34,471 nt of DNA, from positions 1 to 34,471 of the forward strand of contig NZ_JASNNW010000032.1 of the NCBI RefSeq assembly GCF_030165005.1, read 5' to 3'. The notes under the pieces were generated by a model, which had not been told where the DNA came from, did not search any database, and saw nothing but the letters and a program-made list of their open reading frames with translations. Shown in pieces: positions 11,264-23,073 of the stretch. A program made the position numbers and the translations under genes. The stretch is from Blastococcus capsensis. GTDB taxonomy: Bacteria > Actinomycetota > Actinomycetes > Mycobacteriales > Geodermatophilaceae. Position 1 is the stretch's first letter; each line of letters opens with the position of its first letter.

Positions 11264-12034
11264 TCAGGCCTGGTCGGCCGAGCGGCGACGGTACGCGAGC
11301 GCACCGGCACCGGCGGCACCGGCGAGCGCCAGCGCGCCGACGCCCATGGCCGCCTGCGCCTCGATGCCGGCGGTGCTACCCGCACCGGTCTCGGCGCCGC
11401 CCGCGGGAGCGGCGCCCATCTGCGCGGCCTTCAGGGGGCCACAGGCCACGGGAGCGGTGGCCTCCATCGGCAGGGACGGGTCGAGGTCGCTCATGACGTC
11501 GCCGTCGTAGGTGCCCGAGCCGTTCTGGTCGAAGCCGTGGAGCACGAGCACCGCGGTGCCGTTGTCGAAGGCCTCGTGCACGTCCTCGCTGACCTCGAAG
11601 GTCCGCTCGTAGGTGAGCGTGCCGCCCTCGGCGGTCGGGAAGCGGTCGACCGCCAGGCCGCTGTCCGGGCTGGTGTCGCCCTCGGTGGTCAGCGACGTGC
11701 CGATGGCGCCGTAGGCGGGCGCGCCCTCGGTGGTGCTCAGGAAGGCGTCGCCGTCCGTGTTGTCGGCGTCGGTGGGGCAGGTGCCCTGGGCGCCGATGTG
11801 GAAGTGCTGGGCGTGCGGAGCGCCCGCCAGCAGACCGGAGGCCTCGATCATGACGGTCGCCGTGTTGCCGTCCAGGGTGACCATGCCGGTGCCCTCGACG
11901 CCGGACTGGTTCAGGGTGCCGAGGTCGGCCTGGAAGCTGGTCGTGCCCTCGTGAGCGGCGGCCGAGGACATGGCCAGCAGCGGGAAGGCCGCGGCGGCGA
12001 TGGCGACGGACGGGAGTGCGAGTGACTTGCGCAA
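11264..12034 (-). CDS. CHRD-domain surface protein with a sorting-signal-like tail
   Basis: The 256-residue exported protein begins at a TTG codon with GAGGAG 6 bases before it; this start places a complete signal peptide at residues 1-28 (ending SAAAHEG). Residues about 30-170 are a CHRD (chordin-like) domain, with SGLLAGAPHAQHFHIG and VLHGFDQNGSGTYDGD typical of it. The tail is built like a cell-wall sorting signal: a small-residue linker with GGAETGAG (A214-G217), a hydrophobic helix (about 228-248) and a final YRRRSADQA. No canonical LPxTG is present. GAETG is close to the LAxTG type used in high-GC Gram-positives. The sortase gene downstream suggests wall attachment. The function of CHRD proteins in bacteria is poorly known. 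Confidence 0.88.
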   Translation of the reverse strand: MRKSLALPSVAIAAAAFPLLAMSSAAAHEGTTSFQADLGTLNQSGVEGTGMVTLDGNTATVMIEASGLLAGAPHAQHFHIGAQGTCPTDADNTDGDAFLSTTEGAPAYGAIGTSLTTEGDTSPDSGLAVDRFPTAEGGTLTYERTFEVSEDVHEAFDNGTAVLVLHGFDQNGSGTYDGDVMSDLDPSLPMEATAPVACGPLKAAQMGAAPAGGAETGAGSTAGIEAQAAMGVGALALAGAAGAGALAYRRRSADQA

Positions 12035-12393
12035 GGTGTGCTCCTCATGGTCGGAAGAGACGACGCCGCCTCGGGGACGGTGCCGGCGGGCGGCGGTCGT
12101 AACCGATCGCCCGTCGTGCCGGTGGACGCACTGGTGCATCCACCGTGGAGCGGGTCCGTGAGGACCCTGACCAGCGGGCGGGTTCCTCCGGCGGGGAAGA
12201 ACTCCCCCGCCGACCACGCTGACCGTCCGGTATTCGCCGTGGATGCCCGAACGGTTCATCCACATGTGCACGCCACCCGATCGTGTGCCGACGGATTGCA
12301 TGCCGCCTTCTCTCGATCGACGCTGGGCGGGTCTTCGCCGTCCTCTGCCCCGGCCGACCGAACCGGCAGCCCCTGCGCGCACGAAGGATGGTC
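12035..12393. promoter_or_regulatory. Divergent control region between the CHRD gene and copC, with palindromes
   Basis: These 359 bases hold no gene. Two palindromic sites share the half GTGGATG/CATCCAC. One is 12121-12144, GGTGGACGCAC then TG then GTGCATCCACC (one mismatch). The other is 12239-12264, GTGGATG with CATCCAC after a 12-base spacer. They could be operators for a regulator acting on the CHRD-sortase and copC-copD units, but neither is recognised as a known CsoR or RicR box. No -10 box could be assigned with confidence. Confidence 0.45.
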
Positions 12394-13014
12394 ATGACCG
12401 TTCCACGACTCGAGTTCCCCGGCCGGCAGCGAGCCCTCGGCCTGCGACGGACGACGGCGCTGCTGCTCGGCGTCGGAGCGGCCACGGCCCTGCTGCTCGG
12501 CGCGGGCGTGGCACCGGCCGCGGCGCACGACGGGCTGGTGAGCTCCTCCCCCGCCGCCGACTCCACGGTCGACACGGCGCCACCCGAGGTCGAGCTGCGC
12601 TTCAGCGGGCCACCGCTCCCCCTCGGCACGCAGGTGGTGGTGACCGGACCCGACGGCGCCGAGGTCTCCCAGGGTGCCGCCGAGATCCGGGACACCGCGG
12701 TGGTCCAGCCCCTGGCCGGGACGGCGGCGGAGGGCCGGTACACCGTGCAGTGGCGCAGCACGTCCTCCGACGGGCACCCCCTCTCGGGCTCGTACGACTT
12801 CACCGTGACCGGGTCGGGCCCGGCCGCGGTGCCGAACCCGGCTTCTGCCGCCGCAGCGCCGCTGCCGGAGGCCCCTGCGGCGCCGCGGCCGGAGACCGCC
12901 GCGGCCGAGCGGCCGGCCGACGGCGGCCCGGTGATCGGCTGGGTGGCGGCCGGGGTCGTCGCGGTGGGCGCTCTCGGGTTCCTGCTCGCGCGCCGGCTGC
13001 GCGGGCGGGCGTGA
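12394..13014 (+). CDS. copC: CopC-domain copper-binding protein, membrane-anchored
   Basis: This 206-residue exported protein has a twin-hydrophobic signal peptide (1-44) ending PAAA before H45. CopC proteins bind Cu(II) with the amino-terminal histidine of the mature chain, and the motif HDGLVSSSPA fits that exactly. A second His is in SSDGHPLSGSY near the end of the domain (about residue 130). The C-terminus has a Pro/Ala-rich spacer and a membrane helix (VIGWVAAGVVAVGALGFLLA) ending in RRLRGRA, so the domain stays tethered outside the membrane. The start is ATG 12394 with GAAGGA 6 bases upstream; an ATG two codons earlier is too close to that site. It overlaps copD by GTGA. Confidence 0.93.
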   Translation: MTVPRLEFPGRQRALGLRRTTALLLGVGAATALLLGAGVAPAAAHDGLVSSSPAADSTVDTAPPEVELRFSGPPLPLGTQVVVTGPDGAEVSQGAAEIRDTAVVQPLAGTAAEGRYTVQWRSTSSDGHPLSGSYDFTVTGSGPAAVPNPASAAAAPLPEAPAAPRPETAAAERPADGGPVIGWVAAGVVAVGALGFLLARRLRGRA

Positions 13015-14420
13015 GCAGCGCCGCGCCGGCGACCCGCAGGTCGTCACCGGAGCCCGCGGCCGCAGCGGTCTCCCCAGCTGGTCCCGTCACATCCCGCGGA
13101 ACCGGCGTCGCGCTGACCGGAGTCGCGCTGACCGCCCTGCTGCTCGGATCGATCGAGCTCGGGGCGACCGGCGCCGGACCGGACTCCTCGGGGCTGGCCG
13201 GTGCCGGTCCGCTGGTCGAGTGGAGCCTGCCGGTCGTCACGCTGGCCGGCCGGATCGCGGCCGTGGGCACGATCGGCACGCTGCTCTTCGCGGCGGTGCT
13301 GCTCCCCGGTGGGCGGGCGATCCTGTCACCCGCCGGCCGACGTGCAGCCGCAGCGGCGTCCTGGTGGGCCGTCGGGTGGGCCGGGGCGACAGCCCTCGGC
13401 GCGGTCCTGACCCTCAGCCGGCTGGTGGGCGTGCCGCCGACGGCGCTGACCTGGTCCTCGGTCCGCGTGTTCGTCGACGAGACCGGAGCCGGACGGGCCG
13501 CGCTGCTCGTCGCCGTGCTGGCAGCGGTGCTCGCGCTCGGCGCCCGCCGGTGCACCCGGCCGGGCACCGCGCGCGTCCTGCTGGCCGGCGCGCTGGGGGC
13601 GCTGGTCACGCCGGTCGCCCTCAGCGGGCACGCCTCGGGCGCCGGCGACCACGTCCTCGCCGCGACGGCCCTGGCCGTGCACGTCGTCGCCGCCGGCGTC
13701 TGGGTCGGTGGGCTGCTGGCCCTGGTCACCCACGGCCGGAGCAGCGGGGTACTGGCACCGGCCGTGGCCCGGTTCAGCCCGATCGCGCTCCTGTGCCTGC
13801 TGGTCACCGCCGTCTCGGGAGTGGTGGCCGCCGGGGCGGTCCTGGGCGGCGCCGCGGCGCTGCTCGGCGCACTGGGCAGCGGCTACGGGTGGCTGCTGAC
13901 CGCCAAGACTTCGGCGCTGGTCGTCCTGGGTGTGCTCGGGTGGCAGCACCGGCGGCGCACGCTGCCACGGCTGCACGCCGGCGAGCCGGGCAGTTTCCGC
14001 CGGTTCGCCGCCGTCGAGGTGCTGCTGATGCTGGCGACCCTCGCGCTGGCCGTCGCCCTGGCCGCCTCCCCTCCCCCGCAGCCCGCCACGGCGGCCGCCG
14101 CCGGCCCGGGCAGCCCGGGCGCCGCGGCACCGGGCACGGCTGCCGATCCCATGGCCGGCCACGACCACGGGGAGCTGTCGGTCGCCGTGCTCATCGACGG
14201 CGAGCGCTTCCACGTCGCGGGTCCGGTCGCCGCGGGTGCACGGGTCACCGTGCACAACGGCACTGAGCGGGAGGTGACCATCACCGCGGCCGACGGCTCG
14301 TTCGACGTCGTCGTCGCGGGGCGCTCGCTGATCACCTTCCTCGCCCCCACCGAGCCGGGACGCTATCCGTTCACCAGCCGCCACTCGGCGGCGTTCGGCG
14401 ACGTCCTCGTCGTCGAGTGA
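13011..14420 (+). CDS. copD: CopD-family copper membrane protein fused to a degenerate cupredoxin-like domain
   Basis: The GTG start overlaps the copC stop (GTGA), indicating translational coupling. The 469-residue protein has a Pro/Ala-rich N-terminus, about eight membrane helices forming the CopD domain (roughly residues 32-350, with ALSGHASG and ALAVHVVAAGVWVGGL motifs), then a His-containing linker (MAGHDHGE). The C-terminal domain resembles a cupredoxin (VTVHNGTEREVTITAADGSF to GRYPFTSRHSAAFGDVLVV). The usual type-1 copper ligands are altered: the first His position reads Glu, the Cys reads Ser and the Met is missing. So the domain is probably not an electron-transfer copper site. Copper uptake or handling with CopC is the likely role. 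Confidence 0.9.
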   Translation: MSSAAPATRRSSPEPAAAAVSPAGPVTSRGTGVALTGVALTALLLGSIELGATGAGPDSSGLAGAGPLVEWSLPVVTLAGRIAAVGTIGTLLFAAVLLPGGRAILSPAGRRAAAAASWWAVGWAGATALGAVLTLSRLVGVPPTALTWSSVRVFVDETGAGRAALLVAVLAAVLALGARRCTRPGTARVLLAGALGALVTPVALSGHASGAGDHVLAATALAVHVVAAGVWVGGLLALVTHGRSSGVLAPAVARFSPIALLCLLVTAVSGVVAAGAVLGGAAALLGALGSGYGWLLTAKTSALVVLGVLGWQHRRRTLPRLHAGEPGSFRRFAAVEVLLMLATLALAVALAASPPPQPATAAAAGPGSPGAAAPGTAADPMAGHDHGELSVAVLIDGERFHVAGPVAAGARVTVHNGTEREVTITAADGSFDVVVAGRSLITFLAPTEPGRYPFTSRHSAAFGDVLVVE

Positions 14421-14422
14421 GG

Positions 14423-14530
14423 TCGGCGGCCCCGGGGCAGGGGCCCGCCGCGAGCTTGCGAGCGCGGATGGCCCCGTCCGGAGGCTCGCGCGAGCCTGCG
14501 AGCGATGAGGAGGACGGGGTCCTTCTACGG
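14423..14530. repeat. Palindromic intergenic repeat, CCCCGTCC family, long copy
   Basis: The element lies between the convergent genes copD and metH. It contains AGGCTCGCGCGAGCCT, a perfect palindrome, nested inside arms CCCCGTCC (about 14472-14479) and GGACGGGG (about 14512-14519). A left part reads GGGGCAGGGGCCCGCCGCGA. Similar pieces occur at 19401-19465 and 7017-7048. Its position suggests a terminator-like or REP-like element. Confidence 0.65.
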
Positions 14531-14537
14531 GGTCCTC

Positions 14538-18338
<3,801 letters not shown>

Positions 18339-18522
18339 AGGGTTCCCCAGTGGGTCTCTCGATGGGCGTGCGGGCCGTGCGCTCCGTCACCCCGGCGGGC
18401 TGGCCCAGGCCTGGGCGTTCCCGATGTCGCCCGCCATCGTCTCACTTCGCCGCCGTCGGCACAGCAAGGTCCCCGCGCGCCCGGGCAGGCGCGCGTATCC
18501 GAGGTGCACGGCCGGACCGACG

Positions 18523-18528
18523 TAGGCT
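18523..18528 (+). promoter_or_regulatory. -10 box of the PAC2 gene, leaderless layout
   Basis: TAGGCT ends 7 bases before the GTG start at 18536, with no Shine-Dalgarno sequence. Confidence 0.6.
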
Positions 18529-18535
18529 GACACGG

Positions 18536-19396
18536 GTGATCGATCCGAAGTCCAGCGCCGATGACCTGCCGCAGCTCACCGACCCGTTGGTCGTGGCCGC
18601 GTTCGAGGGCTGGAACGACGCCGGGGACGCCGCCACGGGGGCCGTGGAACACCTGGAGCTGATCTGGGACGCCAAGCCGCTGGCCGCGCTGGACCCCGAG
18701 GACTACTACGACTTCCAGGTGAACCGGCCCACGGTCTCGCTGGTCGGCGGCGTGAGCCGCCGCATCGAGTGGCCCACCACCCGCATCTCGGTGGCCCACC
18801 CCGAGGGCCTGGGCCGCGACGTCGTGCTCGTCCGCGGCATCGAGCCGAACATGCGCTGGCGCGGCTTCTGCGCCGAGCTCATCGAGATCCTCGACGAGCT
18901 CGACGTGTCGATGGTCATCTCGCTGGGTGCCCTGCTGGCCGACACCCCGCACACCCGGCCCACCCCCGTCACCGGCTCGGCCTACGACCAGGAGTCCGCG
19001 CAGGCCTACGGCCTGGAGACCTCCCGCTACGAAGGCCCCACCGGCATCCTCGGGGTGTTCCAGGACGCCTGCGTCCAGGCCGGGCTGCCGGCGATCAGCT
19101 TCTGGGCCGCCGTCCCGCACTACGTGTCCCAGCCGCCGTCGCCGCGGGCCACCGTGGCGCTGCTGCAGCGCGTCGAGGAGGTGCTGGAGACCACCGTGCC
19201 CCTGGGCGCGCTGCCGCAGCAGGCCGACGAGTGGGTGAAGACCGTCGACGAGATGGCCAACGAGGACGCCGAGGTCGTGGAGTACGTGCGGTCGCTCGAG
19301 GAGCGGGCCACGGAGGTCGACCTCTCCCAGGCCAACGGCGACCAGATCGCGCGAGAGTTCGAAAGATATCTGCGCCGCCGCGGCGGCCCGAGCTGA
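18536..19396 (+). CDS. PAC2-family protein
   Basis: This 286-residue protein is of the PAC2 (proteasome assembly chaperone-like) family found in actinobacteria. Typical blocks are PLVVAAFEGWNDAGDAATGAVEHL near the start, DVVLVRGIEPNMRWRGF, MVISLGALLADTPHTRP and GPTGILGVFQDAC. Family members resemble archaeal and eukaryotic proteasome assembly factors, but a role in the bacterial proteasome has not been established to my knowledge. The C-terminus is acidic and helical. It is divergent from metH and convergent with dgt. The GTG start is supported by the conserved start context and the -10 box 7 bases upstream. Confidence 0.92.
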   Translation: MIDPKSSADDLPQLTDPLVVAAFEGWNDAGDAATGAVEHLELIWDAKPLAALDPEDYYDFQVNRPTVSLVGGVSRRIEWPTTRISVAHPEGLGRDVVLVRGIEPNMRWRGFCAELIEILDELDVSMVISLGALLADTPHTRPTPVTGSAYDQESAQAYGLETSRYEGPTGILGVFQDACVQAGLPAISFWAAVPHYVSQPPSPRATVALLQRVEEVLETTVPLGALPQQADEWVKTVDEMANEDAEVVEYVRSLEERATEVDLSQANGDQIAREFERYLRRRGGPS

Positions 19397-19400
19397 GTTC

Positions 19401-19465
19401 GGCCCCGTCGCAGGGGCCCGCCGTGAGCGTGCGAACGGTGGGGGGCGACGGGGTCCTTCTGCTGC
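19401..19465. repeat. Palindromic intergenic repeat, CCCCGTCC family, short copy
   Basis: It begins GGCCCCGTCGCAGGGGCC and ends GACGGGGTCCTTCT, the same ending as the copy at 14423-14530, and it again lies between two convergent genes (PAC2 and dgt). CCCCGTCG and CGACGGGG can pair as a stem. Confidence 0.65.
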
Positions 19466-19546
19466 GCCGCCGAGGCTTTTCCCCCAACTGGGCCGCTCAG
19501 TGTTGCCGGTAGGCGTGCTCCCCCGGGGACGAACCGCTGTCGGCGA

Positions 19547-19598
19547 GTGCGACGATCTCGTGGCTCTCGATGCCTCCATCGCCACGAGTTCGTCGCAC
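19547..19598. repeat. Inverted repeat of the GTGCGACGA family
   Basis: The arms 19547-19564 (GTGCGACGATCTCGTGGC) and 19581-19598 (GCCACGAGTTCGTCGCAC) match with one mismatch, with a 16-base loop. A related copy is at 23509-23567. Confidence 0.85.
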
Positions 19599-19680
19599 CC
19601 GGTCTGTGTAAGAGTTGGGGATAACGGCAATAGCGCGGAATGGTCGTGCCGCTGTCGAGGGGCGGACGGCGGGGTACGCG

Positions 19681-20733
19681 CTACCGCGTGCGCAGCAGCG
19701 GGCGCATGGCCGACGTCGCGTCGGCGTCGAAGAGCCGGTCGTGGGTGGCGAGGGCGAACCGGTCGGTCATCCCGGACACGTAGTCGACCACCTGGGTGAG
19801 CTCGTCGGCCTCGGTGTCCCGGTAGGACGCCGGGATGAGCTCGGGGTGGGCCAGGTGGTGGTCGACCAGCCGGCGGATGACGTCGATCGCCAGGTGCGTC
19901 TGCCCGGCCGCGACGTCGGAGGCGTAGACGCGGGCGAACATGAAGTCGCGCAGCTCGTGCATGGCCTGCAGAGCCTCTGGCTCCATGACGACGGCGTCCG
20001 CGCCGTTGGCCGGGGACAGCGAGCCGGTGACGACGGCGCCGATCATGGCGCCGACCATCTGGCTGCCGGGCTCCCCGAACACGGCGACGGCGCGCGCAGG
20101 CAGGTCGGCGGTCCGGACGACGCCGGCGCGGGCAGCGTCCAGGGCGTCGTGGGAGAGGTAGCCGATCCGATCGGCGTACCGCACGCACTCGGCCTCGCGG
20201 GTGCTCGGCGGCGGGTCGATCTTCCAGCTGTGCGCCCGGATACCGTCGCGGACCTCCCAGGTGAGGTTGAGGTCCTCGAGGACCTCCACGATCCGCACGC
20301 CCTGGGCCGCGTGGTGCCAGCCGCCGGCGACGTAGGGGTCGAACGCCTCCTCCCCGATGTGCCCGAACGGTGAGTGCCCGACGTCGTGCCCCAGCGCGAT
20401 CGCCTCGGCCAGCGGCTCGTTCAGGCCCAGCGCCCGCGCCAGCGACCGCGCCACCTGCGTGACCTGCAGCGTGTGGGTCAGGCGGGTGACGAAGTGGTCG
20501 CCCTCGGGGTTGAGGAAGACCTGCGTCTTGTGCTTGAGCCGCCGGAACGCCTTGGCGTGCAGGATCCGGTCGCGGTCGCGCTCGAAGGCGGTGCGCAGCG
20601 CGTCCTCCGGCTCGGGCCGCGCCCGCCCCCGCGACGTCGCCGACCGGGAGGCCGCGGCGGCGAGCTGCTCCTCGGTCCGCTCGCGGGCCGCGCGGTCGGT
20701 CAGCCGGAAAGGGCCGGAGGGCGCACTGGTCAT
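19681..20733 (-). CDS. dgt: dGTP triphosphohydrolase-like HD-domain protein
   Basis: This 350-residue HD-superfamily enzyme would hydrolyse deoxynucleoside triphosphates to nucleosides and triphosphate. Key features are the FRRLKHKTQVFLNPEGDHFVTR-type segment (about 63-85), the first metal His in TRLTHTLQV (H87) and the HD pair in EAIALGHDVGHSPFGH (H116/D117), followed by a distal Asp in RYADRIGYLSHD. The N-terminus (RTAFERDRDRILHAKAF) is also family-typical. The ATG at 20733 overlaps the mshC stop by one base (TGATG), so translation is probably coupled to mshC. Some actinobacterial homologues are annotated only as dGTPase-like because the substrate was not tested. Confidence 0.94.
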   Translation of the reverse strand: MTSAPSGPFRLTDRAARERTEEQLAAAASRSATSRGRARPEPEDALRTAFERDRDRILHAKAFRRLKHKTQVFLNPEGDHFVTRLTHTLQVTQVARSLARALGLNEPLAEAIALGHDVGHSPFGHIGEEAFDPYVAGGWHHAAQGVRIVEVLEDLNLTWEVRDGIRAHSWKIDPPPSTREAECVRYADRIGYLSHDALDAARAGVVRTADLPARAVAVFGEPGSQMVGAMIGAVVTGSLSPANGADAVVMEPEALQAMHELRDFMFARVYASDVAAGQTHLAIDVIRRLVDHHLAHPELIPASYRDTEADELTQVVDYVSGMTDRFALATHDRLFDADATSAMRPLLRTR

Positions 20734-21983
20734 CAGCAGTCCTGCAGCTCCACGCCCAGCAGCGCGTCGACGGCGTCGCAGACGACGCTCGGTGCCTGCT
20801 CCTCGAGGTCGTCGCCGCCGGCCAGCGTCTGCTCCGCCCACGCATCGACCACGGCGATGGCGCCGGGGCTGTCCAGGTCGTCGGCCAGCCGGTCGCGCAG
20901 GCCGTGGAGGACCGGGCCGGCCGGCGCCCCGGCGTCGCGGGCCACCGCACGGCGCCAGGTGGCCAGCCGTTGCTCCGCCTCCCGAAGCAGGCCCGCCGTC
21001 CAGGCACGGTCGGTGCGGTAGTGGCCGGACAGCAGGGCCAGCCGGATCGCCATCGGGTCGACACCCTCGCCGCGGAGCTTGGAGACGAACACCAGGTTGC
21101 CGCGGCTCTTGCTCATCTTCTCGCCGTCCAGCCCGATCATCGCCGCGTGCACGTAGGCCTTGGCGAACGGTTTGGTGGCGGTGATCGCCTCGGCGTGCAC
21201 GGCGGAGAACTCGTGGTGCGGGAAGACCAGGTCGCTGCCGCCGCCCTGCACGTCGAAGCCCATGCCGATGGTGTCCAGGGCGATGGTGGCGCACTCGATG
21301 TGCCAGCCGGGGCGGCCGGCGGCGCCGCGCGGGCCGGGCCACGAGGGCTCGCCGTCGCGCTGCCCGCGCCACAGCAGCGGGTCGAGGCGGTTGCGCTTGC
21401 CTGCGCGGTCGGGGTCTCCGCCGCGTTCGGCGGAGTAGCCGAGCATGGTCGCCTCGTCGTAGCCCGACTCCGAGCCGAACCCCGGCGCCTGCGCCACGTC
21501 GTGGTAGACGTCGCCGGTGCCGTCGTCGAGCGCGTACGCCAGCCCCGCATCGAGCAGCTGCTCGATGTGTCCGACGATCCGCGGGATGGCCTCGACCGCG
21601 CCCACGTAGTCCTCCGGCGGCAGCACGCGCAACGCCGTCATGTCCTCGCGGAACAGCGCCGTCTCCCGCATGCCGAGGACGACCCAGTCCTCGCTGTCGC
21701 GGTCGGCGCGCTCGAGCAGCGGGTCGTCGATGTCGGTGACGTTCTGGACGTAGTGGACCGCGTGCCCGGCGTCGCGCCACATCCGGTTGACCAGGTCGAA
21801 GGCCAGGTACGTGGCGGCGTGGCCGAGGTGCGTGGCGTCGTACGGCGTGATGCCGCAGACGTACATCCGCGCAGTCCGGTCCGGTGTGGTCGCGACGATC
21901 TCGCCTCCGGCGGTGTCGTAGACCTTGAGGACGGGGCCGGTGCCGGGCAGGGTCGGCAGCAGCGGAGCGGGCCAGGAGAGCAC
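20733..21983 (-). CDS. mshC: Mycothiol synthesis cysteine ligase MshC
   Basis: MshC joins cysteine to glucosaminyl-inositol with ATP, the third enzymatic step of mycothiol synthesis. The 416-residue protein is a cysteinyl-tRNA-synthetase relative without the anticodon-binding end. Zinc ligands are C43 ([16 protein letters not shown]), C231 ([12 protein letters not shown]) and H256/H257 (VFPHHEFS); the HIGH-like motif is HLGHA (52-56) and KMSKS is at 289-293. MshC is separated from CysS by PLLERADRD- and [21 protein letters not shown] segments. The GTG start is at 21983 with TAGGCT ending 6 bases upstream (leaderless). dgt follows with a one-base overlap. The divergent neighbour belongs to a mycothiol-using family. 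Confidence 0.96.
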   Translation of the reverse strand: MLSWPAPLLPTLPGTGPVLKVYDTAGGEIVATTPDRTARMYVCGITPYDATHLGHAATYLAFDLVNRMWRDAGHAVHYVQNVTDIDDPLLERADRDSEDWVVLGMRETALFREDMTALRVLPPEDYVGAVEAIPRIVGHIEQLLDAGLAYALDDGTGDVYHDVAQAPGFGSESGYDEATMLGYSAERGGDPDRAGKRNRLDPLLWRGQRDGEPSWPGPRGAAGRPGWHIECATIALDTIGMGFDVQGGGSDLVFPHHEFSAVHAEAITATKPFAKAYVHAAMIGLDGEKMSKSRGNLVFVSKLRGEGVDPMAIRLALLSGHYRTDRAWTAGLLREAEQRLATWRRAVARDAGAPAGPVLHGLRDRLADDLDSPGAIAVVDAWAEQTLAGGDDLEEQAPSVVCDAVDALLGVELQDC

Positions 21984-21989
21984 GGCACG

Positions 21990-21995
21990 AGCCTA
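21990..21995 (-). promoter_or_regulatory. -10 box of mshC, leaderless layout
   Basis: TAGGCT on the minus strand ends 6 bases before the GTG start. Confidence 0.6.
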
Positions 21996-22090
21996 GAGGC
22001 GGGGTCCGACGACGCCGACCCGCACGCCCGTGCGGGTCATCACGTCGGAGGGGGCGGACGTCCCGTCCCCCGGCCGCAGGAGGAGGAGCG

Positions 22091-22807
22091 ATGGAGCTCG
22101 ACGAGTACCTGCCGGCCCTGCGGCGGGCCGACGCCCGGTTCGCCGAGGCCGCCGCAGCCGCGGTGCTCGCATCGGGGTGGGGCGCCCGCGTGCCGGGCTG
22201 TCCCGGCTGGACACTGGCCGACCTGGTGTGGCACTTGGCGGAGGTGCAGCGGTTCTGGGCCTGGGTGGTGCGCACCCGGGCGGTGGACCGCTCCGCCTAC
22301 GTGCCACCACGCCGACACCCCGACGACGAGCTGCTGGGCTACGTGGCCGCGCGCAGCGCCGAGTTGGAGACGGCGCTGGCCGGCGCCAATCCGGCGGAGC
22401 GGGTGTGGACCTGGGCGCCCCGGCAGGACGTGGCCTTCGTGCTGCGCCGGCAGACCCACGAGGCGGTGGTGCACACCGCCGACGTCGAGCAGGTGCTGGG
22501 CGACGTCCGGCCGATCCCGGCGGCGCTCGCCCTGGACGGCCTGGACGAGTGGCTGGAGGTCATGGTCCCCGATGCGCTGCCCGACGGCCCGCCCCCGGAC
22601 GCGCACCCCGTCGTCCTGCACGCCGTGGACGCCGACACCGAGCGCACCCTGTTCCCCGGGACCAGGCCCTTCCCGATCGCGGCCCTCACCGGCACCGCCG
22701 GCGACCTGCTGCTGACCGTCTGGCGCCGGGTGCCCCTGGACGTGCTCACCGTCGACGGCGACGGACTGCAGGCCGCGGCGATGCTCGGCCTGGTCGGCCT
22801 GGAGTGA
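22091..22807 (+). CDS. Maleylpyruvate isomerase family, mycothiol-dependent-type protein
   Basis: This 238-residue protein has the N-terminal DinB-like metal-binding bundle and the C-terminal domain of the mycothiol-dependent maleylpyruvate isomerase family. It starts with VPGCPGWTLADLVWHLAEVQRFW, where H48 is a metal ligand. The second part of the site lies in RRQTHEAVVHTADVEQVLG. The C-terminal part holds the LTGTAGDLLLTVWRR block common to the family. The true substrate is unknown and need not be maleylpyruvate. GGAGGAGGAG just before the ATG is a strong ribosome site, in contrast to leaderless mshC on the other strand. It is convergent with the 77-residue gene. Confidence 0.92.
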   Translation: MELDEYLPALRRADARFAEAAAAAVLASGWGARVPGCPGWTLADLVWHLAEVQRFWAWVVRTRAVDRSAYVPPRRHPDDELLGYVAARSAELETALAGANPAERVWTWAPRQDVAFVLRRQTHEAVVHTADVEQVLGDVRPIPAALALDGLDEWLEVMVPDALPDGPPPDAHPVVLHAVDADTERTLFPGTRPFPIAALTGTAGDLLLTVWRRVPLDVLTVDGDGLQAAAMLGLVGLE

Positions 22808-22839
22808 GCGGCCCCTGACGCCCGGAACGTCGTGATGCG

Positions 22840-23073
22840 TCACTCCTCGACGTACTGCTCGACCCGCCACGAGAAACCGGGACCGTAGCGCTCGGCGAGG
22901 TGACCGGCCGGTAGGTCCAGGAGAGGTGCGAGGTCGTCGGGGAACTCGTCGACCAGGCGTAGTGGCTCGGTGCCGTCGAGGACGCGGGTGGAGACGATGG
23001 ACAGCGGATCGGTCCGTCGACACACATGCCGGGCGGGTGCCGGGCGACGCTTCCGCTTCTTCTTCGGGCTCAC
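22840..23073 (-). CDS. Small basic protein of unknown function, coupled to the VOC gene
   Basis: This 77-residue protein begins MSPKKKRKRRPAPARHVCRR, a strongly basic tail, and continues as an acidic/hydrophobic domain (EPLRLVDEFPDDLAPLLDLPAGHLAERYGPGFSW in outline) ending RVEQYVEE. I do not recognise the family. The GTG start overlaps the stop of the VOC gene (GTGA), which supports it as a real, translationally coupled gene. The basic tail might bind nucleic acid; that is speculation. Confidence 0.7.
   Translation of the reverse strand: MSPKKKRKRRPAPARHVCRRTDPLSIVSTRVLDGTEPLRLVDEFPDDLAPLLDLPAGHLAERYGPGFSWRVEQYVEE

Noticed and set aside
18339..18535. Cobalamin or SAM riboswitch upstream of metH
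   Set aside because: No B12 box or SAM core was seen in the 197-base gap.
23040..23073. PKKKRK at the start of the 77-residue protein as a nuclear-localisation signal
   Set aside because: It equals a known eukaryotic signal, but in a free-living actinobacterium a short Lys/Arg run is expected by chance or for nucleic-acid binding.
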